Part shown: positions 54,151-64,000 of the stretch, one piece after another
Numbering within the stretch: position 1 is the stretch's first letter
How the letters are laid out: every line of letters begins with the position of its first letter
Source of the DNA: Aralia elata
Lineage: Eukaryota; Streptophyta; Magnoliopsida; Apiales; Araliaceae
Reading direction: 5' to 3'
Assembly (NCBI GenBank): GCA_034770075.1
Contig: CM068382.1
Location: 8,140,685 to 8,204,684 of the forward strand
DNA: 64,000 nucleotides
Position numbers and translations under genes: made by a program
Notes under the pieces: generated by a model
The model's database searches: none
The model's input: the letters and a program-made list of their open reading frames with translations, nothing else
What the model was told of the DNA's origin: nothing

Positions 54151-56877
54151 TTCACTAACCACAAACCCAGACCTAGAAGATTAAACAAGCACCAACTTAC
54201 CTTTTTTCTTCTTTCGTTTCTTTAAAAGACAAGAAAGGCTAGACCCATGAACCGATAAAACCCAAAAGGGGAATGAATACCCACGAAAAGAATCAGGATT
54301 TCAATGTTCAGATTATTCCTAGAGTACTGGAAAGGAAGTAACTGGTTTAGGAATTTCATCGAACAGTTACTGTGGGTCACCAAATCCATGTGGTTCGGAA
54401 TGAAAGAACGGACTTTCGGGATTCAAGGCAAAAGCATTTGACTGATAAAAACATTCGCGGTGACAAAGAATTTTTTCAGATAAAAGGATTTAAGTTTCCT
54501 TGAAGAGGATCTTAAACTCAAGCTACTCTTTCGAGTTACCGTTAGTTTTGAACTGGAAATCAAAAATTGAAATTTATATAGGTTTATGGATAATTTGGCG
54601 GGTAAATGTATGAACCAGATAATGGGTCCATAGTCGGGTCATGGATGCGGGTTGTCAGTAGGAAATTTGTCTTTCTCCTGCAATCTCATTTAATTCGAAA
54701 TTATAAATGATTTAATCCTATATAGAAGGGTTTATTTTTTATTTTTTTTTATTTTTTTGGTTTAGAAAGGGAAACTAATCATAGAATTAAAAAAGTAAAT
54801 TGAATATTATGATTTTATGATAATAGTTGGTGGTTGTTGCGGAGCTATTGGAGAATATTTGAGTCCAACAAGTATTTTATTTAATAAAATTTAGGTTAAA
54901 AAAAATAAGACGAGGGACACCACAAATGAGTAATCGCACAAAAACTATATCATTTTGTGTAATTGTATATGTAAAAAAAATATACTTTCCCTTATGCTCT
55001 GTTCAAAAGAGTGTTTTGTAATTTTTTAAAATATTATTATTTTAAAGAATAATTTATACAAAAATATGAATTGTCTCTCAACCCTCCCGCGCCCTCTAAA
55101 ATTTAAACTACTATTTAGATTCTATGTATTGAATAAATAGTATAAGTTGTGATTAATATTAATGAGCACAAGTTTTCGAACTATAAGTGCCTTTAAATGT
55201 ATGAATATGGGTTTTTTTTCTATCGTTCTAAATTCTTCTCCGGAAAACAAGTGGCCTTGTTGAGGGCCAAAGTTGGCCTGGTGTGTGTAGACACATAAAG
55301 TGGACCTCTGAGCAACTTCGGTCAACCATAGAAAGGTTTATGCTTTTGCGAAGAGCTGGATAATACAAGGTTAACCACACATGAAATATTTTATTTTGAC
55401 TTTATTTAAATTATTTTGTTATCAATAAAAGTCTTAAAAATTCTTAAATGGGACAAAAGGATCTTTCACACGCTTCAAATGTTCATTCGTAGACGTTGTT
55501 GATACGAATCTAATGAAACAATGAGACATCGCTTGACTTTAAATAGTAAAAACATAAGTTGGGAGAGAGCGAACAAGTAGGATCGATTAGAATTTTGTTA
55601 AGTGGCACACGACTGGTGCACATGGCACATGATTAGTGCACGTGACACACGATTTTGATTTTCTATTTTAGAATCATTTAAAATTTTAAATTAGTCCCTA
55701 CATAAAATTTATTACTTTTCATCTTTTTCCGTACTTTAACTAAATTGTCTTATTTTTTTAAAAATAAAATAATAACGCACAAATCTAAATTGTCACTCCT
55801 AACATATACACCCAGATATTCGTACACATATTATCTTTTCTCTCGTCTCCCGCCATCTTTACTTTAAGAGTACATTTTACTTCAATTAAAATAGAGATGA
55901 GATTACAAAGGTAATTTTTGGGCCAAACCGAACGATGCAATAGTTGCTATTAGAGCAAAGTTGAAAATGGCATGATCAAATAGTTGTTTTGGCAATAATA
56001 AAATCCGCGCTCCGAAATGTATGGAGAAACCAAAAACATTCCCACCTATGTGACCCTTACTCGCGATAGTCCATTCCTAAAGCGCGATCGAGCAACACTG
56101 ATTTTAATGTTTATTTGTGAAGTAATTCAAATTCTGCCGTTATCTGCTCATATTCTGGAAAGATTTCCTTGCATCAGATGCTCATCTGTTCCATTACATT
56201 GTCCCCAGCACAAGGATGAGGTTTTCGAACTTTTTAATTTAATGCATATGTTTTCTAGAAGTTGCATATTGACACTCTGGGTTTATAAAAAATAAAGATA
56301 ATATTTCCAATTTGATACATCTATTTCCTAAAAGCGGTATATTTCATGCATATATTTAGACAAAAGCAAAACCTTAAAAATTCAATGTACCTTGCCTCTG
56401 GCCTCAACTAAATTAGCAGTTTTGTTTTTTTTGTACTTCCACATGGTACTAGGAACTAAGAACATCTGTCTATCCCTTTCAAATTTATCACCATCTTTGT
56501 GAATATTGATTTCTCTCTTTTACGTACGTATCACTTTTTTCTTCTCATTTGCTTTATTTTTCCCTTTTCAGTCTTTCAAACTCTAGACCGACAATCTTCC
56601 ATTAGATTACTCTTCTTCTTCTTCAAGTTCAGTCCTTACCCACCAGGGTTTTTGTCTTTCAGATTAAAATCTTAAAATCTAAAAGGTCTTTTCCTTTTGG
56701 TAATTAGCCTAATTCAGGTTTTTGTGGGTTTTTTCTTGTGAATTCATCTGGGGTTCTTTCTTTTTTTTTTCTTTTTCTTTTTTCCAATTTTCTTGAATTT
56801 ATCTGCCCTTTTGGTGAATTTTAAAGGTATCAAGCGAAAAAGACTCCTTTTTTTGGAAGTAGAAATAAGAATTTAAG
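54151..56877. other. Intergenic DNA and HIRA promoter/5' leader
   Basis: No gene is seen. It is AT-rich, with a short triplicated phrase around 55600-55655 (gtggcacacgac, atggcacatgat, gtgacacacgat). Bases 56565-56850 are pyrimidine-rich (ttcttctt, ctttttctttttt), as in plant 5' leaders, and probably contain the HIRA transcription start. The 92-codon ORF at 56017-56295 has no recognised similarity. Confidence 0.45.
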
Positions 56878-59800
56878 ATGATTGCAGAAAAAGTCAGATG
56901 GGTTAGGCATGAAGGAATGCAGATTTTCTCCATTGATGCCCAGCCTGGTGGGCATAGGCTTGCCACTGGTGGTGGTGATCACAAGGTCCCTTTTTCTCTT
57001 CATAATAATCTGTCAATTTTTTTGAATCTAGTCTTGTTTATGCAAATAAGCTTTTTGTGTACTTGCTGAAAAGACATGGGAAAAGAGAAGAGACAACAAC
57101 TTGGAATATAAGTTGAAACTTTTTTTTTAATTATTATTTTTTATTTTTTATGATTGAATTAATCTTGATAATCAAATTTATTATTTCTCAAAGTGTTTGG
57201 GATTCCTTAGTTTTAACTCGAATAGCTTTTCTGTTACTGAAAGATGCAGCCTTTTGAATGATTAAGTCTGACTAAGGTACTCTCTGCAGTAGTTTTCTGG
57301 GCATGTTTGAGAATGTTAATGCTATATCGAAGTATTTCATGCCGAATTTTAGGAAAACTTTGCAGTATATTGTAATGCAGCTTCATAGTGGTACATGTAG
57401 AAATGCTGTTATCTTGAACATGTGTTAATGCAGGATTAATTATTCATATACTAGGGGTATTGTCAATTGACTTGAGGATTCCCAAATTTAGCCTCTATTG
57501 GGATACATCATCTACCTATGCAAGCTCAATTTCAACGTAGAATTTGCATATCAATCCATTAGTAATGAAACTCCGCACAATGTTTTATGTTTCCTCCCCT
57601 GATGGTGAGTAGGTGTAGTAATGCCTGCAGCTCTTATGTTGCTTGGTGCCCACGGTTGTTTTTAAAATCTGAATAAGGCAGACTAGGAAATTAGTTTCCA
57701 CTGCAGAACATAGTTTGCATGGAAAATGCTATTCGTCCCTCAGGTTGGAAAGTAACAAGAAAAGTAGTTGCTAAGGCAATCTCAGATTCTGCGGCTGCCA
57801 CCTTGAAAAACTGTTGAAGCAGCAAGTTGAGATAATTCGTTCTCAAGCTTTGTACTCTCGGCATCTCAGCTAACTTCAGTTGCAAAGCGTACAATGCTAT
57901 GTTGTTTCTTTGGTTCTATAAGGGTTCTACTTCTTCATCAATAACTTGATCGGACGGGTTCCACTGTAGTGATTTGCTTCTAATTCTAATAACAGTGCTA
58001 GCTATAGTAGATTTGATGTAGTGATTTTCAGTAGCATGTTTTTTGGACTAAGTGCACGTGGCGAAGCTTAATTTATTTTTTACATATGTGATGGATATGA
58101 AATTAAATATGTAGTGACATTCCAAATTGGTGTAATTTTATCTTTCTGTTTATGTACTAGTAAATGATGTTTGATATTCAATGAGGAAAGAGAATACTTC
58201 TCATTTTGACAAAGATATTTTTCAGCCTAAGAGAATGCGAGGCTTCATGCGCTTACATTATTTGGTTTATTTCTCATGCTACGTTGTGTAGTAGTTGATC
58301 ATATTTGTTTTTCTACCCATCTGTTTAGCTTTTGATCTTCAGTTTATGTTACATGCAGGTTCGAATTTGGAGTTTAAAACCTGCTAGAAGACAGGTGACA
58401 GCTGCGGAACCATCTTTGCAACTTCTTGCTACGCTTCGCGATCATTTTGGGTCAGTCAACTGCATCAGGTGGGCTCAGGATGGTCGATTTATTGCATCTG
58501 GATCTGATGATCTGGTAATTCTGATTCATGAGAGGAAGCCTGGTTCAGGAACAACCGAGTTTGGTAGCAGAGAACCTCCAGATGTTGAGAACTGGAAAGT
58601 TACCATGACTCTGAGGGGACACACAGCGGACGTGGTAATAAGAGTGATAAATAAATATGTTTTGTGTATGCACAGCATCAAACTTGTGTTTCGAAGAAAT
58701 AACACTGTTTATGATGCTAATTACTCGATGGAATTTTTCCCACTTCCATGTAAATATTTTAAGCAACCTTACCTAAGTTGATGGCACATAAAACAGATTA
58801 CAGCATGAAATGACTTTGGTTCACATTTAATCGTAGTTCTCCTTTTCATTTACCTTTAAAATGTTCCAACCATTTACTGTTTAACCCGGGAGTTTTTATT
58901 TTCCTTGCTTAAAGTAGGTGGATCTGAATTGGTCTCCAGATGACTCGACATTAGCTAGTGCAAGTTTAGATAATACTATTCATATTTGGAATATGAGCAA
59001 TGGCATCTGCACTGCTGTTCTTAGGGGTCACTCCAGTCTGGTTAAAGGAGTTGCTTGGGATCCTATTGGTTCCTTCCTTGCAAGTCAATCGGACGATAAA
59101 ACAGTCATTATTTGGCGAACAAGTGATTGGAGCCTCGTCCATAGGAAAGATGGACACTGGACCAAATCTGTATGTTAATTAGTGACTGGGATTTTGTTTT
59201 TCTTTTATATCCTTCCTTTTCCTGTCTAACGAGAACTTCAACTTTTCAGCTTGGGTCTACCTTCTTTAGGCGGCTTGGGTGGTCACCATGTGGCCATTTT
59301 ATTGCCACCACTCATGGTTTCCAGAAACCAAGGCATACTGCACCTGTTCTAGAGAGGGGGGAGTGGGTTGGCACTTTTGACTTTGTAGGTCATCATGCCC
59401 CAATTATTGTGGTCAAGTTCAATCTTTCGATGTTCAGAAGGAATACTTCCAGCATTCAGGATGTGAAAGCTGTACCTGTTGGGCGGACGGATATGTCTTC
59501 CAAGACTGGGGATAAAGAATCACAACCGTATAATGTTATTGCAATAGGTAGTCAGGATCGCACCATAACTATATGGATGACTTCAAGTCCCCGACCTCTC
59601 GCTGTGGCAAGGCATTTATTTGAACAAAGCATTGTAGACTTATCCTGGTATATTCACAGTTGAACTGTCAAAACATACCTCCTTTGAATAAGATTCAAGA
59701 TATTTCTTTGAATATTGTAAATGATCTTTCTTTTGGATTTCCTACCTCCTTTCACCATTTTAATTCATTAATCTGTTCTTTTCATTTTAGGAGTCCCGAT

Positions 59801-62800
59801 GGATATTCTCTATTTGCTTGTTCCCTTGATGGGACGGTGGCTATTTTCCATTTCAAGGTGAGCGAACTTGGACACAGGCTAACTGATTCCGAGTTGGATG
59901 AGTTAAAGAGAAATCGTTATGGTGATGTCAGAGGCCAGCAGGCAAATTTAGCAGAAAGTCCCACACAATTGTTGCTTGAAGCAGCATCAGCTAAGCTGAC
60001 CACAAGCAAAAGAATCACCACAGGTGTCCTACAAAAAAACATGCCCTTAAAATCTTATGCTGATGCAGGGATTGCAGCAAAGGCTTCTGAATCTCAGACT
60101 GTGGGTAGACAGAGAAGTGTAGGAGCAGCTGGCGATGCCTTAAATAAGGTGGCCAGTTCTGTCCAAGTGGCTAGTCCTGTGAAGCAGAGAGAATATCGAC
60201 GCCCTGATGGCAGAAAGAGGATAGTCCCTGAAACTATTGGAGTACCTTCCCAGAAGGAAAATATATCTGGTGGTTCTCATTCTCAAGCCTTTTATTTTCC
60301 TTTAAATTCGTCAGAGCACAAGAAGGATGATAAGGGGGTAACATATCCTGATGGTGCTGCTCAACGAGTTACTGTGAGGAGATCATTAGGTGGGAGCTCT
60401 GATATTGAGGAGCGTTCGGGTGTCACTGCTACGGCAGCTATAAGCGAGAGTCTAGTAATTGAGAAAGTTCCAGAATCTGCAGATAAAGAAGGCAGCATCA
60501 GTGTCGAACAGGTGGGAACTTTGAAGACCTCAGGTTCTCTGGCTGCTGGTAGTAATCTTTCAATCAGGGTATTTGATAAGAAAGAAGGCAAAGATATGAT
60601 ACATGTTTGCTTGGAGGCTCGTTTAAAAGAATGTGCTGCAAATGGCATTGTTGCGGTTGGAAATACATTTATGATAAATGAAACAGAAGTTGCATGTACC
60701 AGAGGGACTCAAACTCTTTGGACTGATAGGATCTCCAGCAAGGTCACTGTTCTTGCTGGAAATGCCAACTTTTGGGCTGTTGGCTGTGAGGATGGACGCC
60801 TGCAGGTTTGATCTATTAGTATTGATTCTATCGACATATATCAAACATAATATCTAATTTTTCTGTGTATTAAGTTCAAGATTTTTATGCTAGATACGCA
60901 AAAGAAATATTAAACTTTTGTCAAAGATTACATTTTACCTTTTCCATCCATTTTTGCCTGATATAGGTGTACACAAAGTGTGGGAGACGTGCAATGCCTG
61001 GTATGATGATGGGATCTGCAGCTGTATTTATAGATTGTGATGAGTCTTGGAAGTTGTTGCTTGTCACGAGGAAGGGATCCTTATATGTGTGGGATCTTTT
61101 CAACAGGAAATGTCTCCTTCATGATTCACTGGCTTCACTGATGGCTGCAGATCTGAACTCGACTAGAAAAGATGCAGGTGATGTAACAAGCTCAGAATTT
61201 GGATTAGTTTCATGTTTCTTTCATTTAAAGTAATTGTATAGAATGAAAATTTTGAATAGGTACTTTGTGGCATATGTGGAGCTTTTTGGTGTAATGCATT
61301 TTCTCTTTTGTATGGTTTTAATTTCCAATTCCAGGAATGATCAAAGTGATATCTGCAAAACTATCGAAGTCTGGTTTTCCTCTTGTTGTTCTGGCCACGC
61401 GTCATGCCTTCCTGTTTGATATGAGCCTCATGTGTTGGCTGAGTGTTGCAGATGACTGCTTCCCTGCATCGAATTTTGCAAGCTCCTGGAATTCGGGCTC
61501 GGCTAACAGCGGTGAACTGGCAGACTTGCAGGTGGATGTCAGGAAGTTTTTGGCTAGAAAGCCAGGTTGGAGCAGGTATGTAACATTTCAGTTTTTTAGA
61601 AAATGATTCATTTATTACTCGTGATTTACGTTTCTGGTATGTTAATAATTTTTATTTCATATGTTTCTTTATTAAGAGAATCAACTCTACATTATACTGG
61701 TTATGGTAATATTTAATGATTTTAAGGGCCTACATTTATTCTCATAGCCCCTCCAGTAAAAGTGAAGTGAAAACGAGAAGAAGAAAAAATATGTATTAAG
61801 GAACATGTGAAGCTTTCTCCAGTCTTAATTTTTTGTTTTTGCTAATCTCCTCATGATTTATTCTCAATAATCACTGATTAATATCCTTGACTCCAAAATC
61901 TTCCTTGGCCTGTCGGCCCTCAACCCTGAGAATAGTAGGTTGGAATCTCCTATACTACGACACTTTTCGAGTAGGCTGAACTTTGCATTAAGGGTCCATT
62001 CATTATGAAATCCTTATAAATAGACTTGTATAAATCAACATCGATAGCCGAATCCAAATGAAGCATCAATTGTACAAGTTCGTAAAGAGGGCTGGACGAG
62101 TGGAATGAGGGAAAGCTATTATGCCATGATATGGACATAAATAGTTTTCCTATCCCACTAATATCAATGTCTGTATATAGCCAACTTCCATACTGGTTGA
62201 AGTTATAGTGCGGCAATTGATTGACTTGTGGTTGGTGTGCTGGTTCAGAGTGACTGATGATGGTGTGCAGACGCGTGGTCATTTGGAAGAGCAGTTGGCA
62301 TCCGCACTGGCATTGAAGTCCCCAGATGAATATCACCAGTGTCTTCTGTCTTACATACGCTTTCTAGCAAGGTTTGCCGTTATAGCATTCTTCCTTCTAT
62401 TTACAATTTTTCAGGTTTAAATTTTCATAATTTTATGTCTACTTATAATGTGATAACTAGATCACTTCTAACTACTACATATACATCAAGTGGTTTCTAA
62501 TGGCTGTGGTTAAGAGCTTCCGCTACCACGAGCCTGTTATCCCCTTAGATGTGCCTAAATCTTTTCTAGCTAATACAATATGTGAAGTTAGTAGGTTGCA
62601 AGTACAATAGTACAGAGCTAAGGCCTTTACTTGAAAAAGTAAAAAAGAAGATTAGGAGCTTAGGGTACCAAGTTGAATGTCTGGAGGTAAAAAATATTTA
62701 AAATTCCAGTCTGCTCCAATCGCTAAGAAATTATACTTCACTCAAATTTCATAACTATGGATTACCCCTATTGTTAGCCAAACAAAATTAATAGTAATTA

Positions 62801-63425
62801 CTATACACTTAAATCATTTCATTAACATGAAAGGTTGATGCTTGTTTGCAATTTGCGTTGCTCAACCAGACAGACCATGCGTCCACTTTGAATATGACAA
62901 AAATAGTTATATTTTGGAATATAGCCATTGAGCATACAAACTGATCTACTTTTATGGTGTATGATCTTCTACAAACTGATCAACTTTTATAGTACTTATT
63001 CGAGTCATTACGTGTCTTCTTGGATCGCAGAGAGGCAGATGAGTCCCGATTACGCGAAGTTTGTGAGAGCTTTCTTGGACCTCCAGCAGGGATGGCTGAA
63101 GCTACAACCTCTGATACGAAGAATCCAACATGGGATCCTTATGTGCTTGTAGGCTTCTTAGACTGTACTTTTGATTCCATACTTTGTTATTAAATGACGA
63201 AACACACATTTCTGTTGTAAATCTTCAAGAATTTTTAATTCATCCGGGCACCTGCAGGGAATGAAAAAACACAAACTCCTTAGAGATGATATTCTTCCCG
63301 CTATGGCCTCAAACAGAAAAGTCCAGCGCTTGCTAAATGAGTTCATTGATCTTCTATCGGAACATGAAAATACTGCAAGCGATCAATCAAAGTTGGTCTC
63401 ACCAGCAAACGAGTCGAGTTTTTGA
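56878..63425 (+). CDS. HIRA: Histone chaperone HIRA
   Basis: Subunit of the complex that deposits histone H3.3-H4 independently of replication, in the nucleus. Exons: 56878-56985, 58359-58634, 58918-59169, 59250-59647, 59791-60805, 60967-61177, 61335-61575, 62249-62371, 63031-63148, 63258-63425; 970 codons in frame (969 residues). The N-terminal beta-propeller has seven WD40 repeats (about 10-375; HKVRIWSL, DDLVILIHE, DNTIHIWN, DKTVIIWR, DRTITIWM, DGTVAIFHF). A low-complexity linker carries the B domain (about 479-495, EYRRPDGRKRIVPETIG), which binds ASF1 in other organisms. The C-terminal Hir domain follows (about 690-900). Intron 1 is 1373 bases. The protein is somewhat shorter than my recollection of Arabidopsis HIRA (just over 1000), mostly in the linker. 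Confidence 0.94.
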
Positions 63426-64000
63426 GTTTGTGCTCCATGCTCCATTTTTGCATGCAAAGGTTCGTTACTATAAAACTTTCTAACCGCGTGTTTGCAACAA
63501 AAGTTTTGACCTTTTGAACCGAATATTTTGATGTTTACTTAATCATGTTGGTGTATCTTGTCTGTACAAAATTATAATCCAAACATCATAAATAGGAACT
63601 GTAAGTTATAACACCTTGTATGGATTGTTTTGATATTAGGCTGTATGTGGTGTTCTTTCATCTATTTTGTTCATTTCAAGCCTCAAAAATTGGATTATAA
63701 GTTAATAATATTAACAGCCTTAGCTCAGTTCCTCCTAATATATCAAATTTGTTGAGTAATATTGGTTTGCTCTTTTTAGTTAAAAGGGATTGAACTGATC
63801 TTTCATTTATAATTAAGATTGTTATTTAGATTGAGTTAAGATGCTATACAGAAATTAGCAGCTCAAGACAAGAAAATATGTAAGATAGATTACAGGCATT
63901 TGCTATATAAACCTCTAATTAAGTTTCTTTAAGTTCAGGTCTGTAAGATCTTGAAAGCAACCGGCAGACTGTGATCAAATAGAATTTTATTTAGCAAGAC
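63426..64000. other. HIRA 3' flank to window end
   Basis: Likely HIRA 3' untranslated region, then AT-rich DNA. No further gene start is seen before the window ends. Confidence 0.45.

Noticed and set aside
56017..56295. 92-codon ORF between the PPR relic and HIRA
   Set aside because: No similarity recognised and no promoter or splice signals that stand out.
59660..59790. Extension of HIRA exon 5 upstream to 59660
   Set aside because: The region is intron 4; the WSPDG WD40 motif needs the ttttag acceptor at 59790.

Overview
The window looks like nuclear DNA of a flowering plant, most likely a eudicot. Genes are split by many short, AT-rich introns with GT-AG borders, the proteins belong to plant families (VPS4/SKD1, HIRA, PARP3, subtilase, GT29, and PPR-DYW and LRR-RLP relics), and the gaps are full of plant transposons. 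The species cannot be named from the sequence. I saw no bacterial-type operon, CRISPR array, tRNA or rRNA.

Region 1 (1-19.8 kb) is a transposon landscape without intact host genes. Bases 1-8437 are three head-to-tail units of about 2.8 kb. Each contains flanking DNA, a ~503-bp LTR, a primer-binding-like site and the 5' internal part of one retrotransposon, plus a Stowaway-type MITE. A fourth unit leads into what appears to be the parental element (10246-19801), bounded by a perfect 5-bp target duplication (CTAAT). That element has no recognisable gag-pol. It has been hit by a 3.2-kb long-LTR insertion, a hAT element and a probable solo LTR. It carries a decayed first exon of an ADNT1-type mitochondrial adenine nucleotide carrier, and ends in a hairpin-forming minisatellite followed by the R/U5 part of a 3' LTR. 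A mariner-like element lies just upstream.

Region 2 (19.8-26.8 kb) holds MITEs, a MULE with a perfect 9-bp target duplication, a Ty1/copia relic and two degraded colinear copies of the DNA upstream of the PARP3 gene. The upstream copy ends in a fragment of PARP3 exon 3, intron 3 and exon 4, so the PARP3 locus was probably once duplicated in tandem.

Region 3 (26.8-64 kb) is the gene-bearing part: PARP3 (+), a GT29 sialyltransferase-like gene (-), SKD1/VPS4 (+), an LRR receptor-like protein pseudogene (-), a subtilase gene (+), a PPR-DYW pseudogene (-) and HIRA (+). I rebuilt the four multi-exon genes exon by exon. All stay in frame, giving 815, 435, 758 and 969 residues; the first two match my recollection of Arabidopsis PARP3 and SKD1 lengths within one residue. 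The genes act in unrelated processes (DNA repair/seed biology, Golgi glycosylation, endosomal sorting, extracellular proteolysis, histone deposition) and are neighbours by chance. Exon borders were read by eye from splice consensus and remembered family sequences; no alignment was run.
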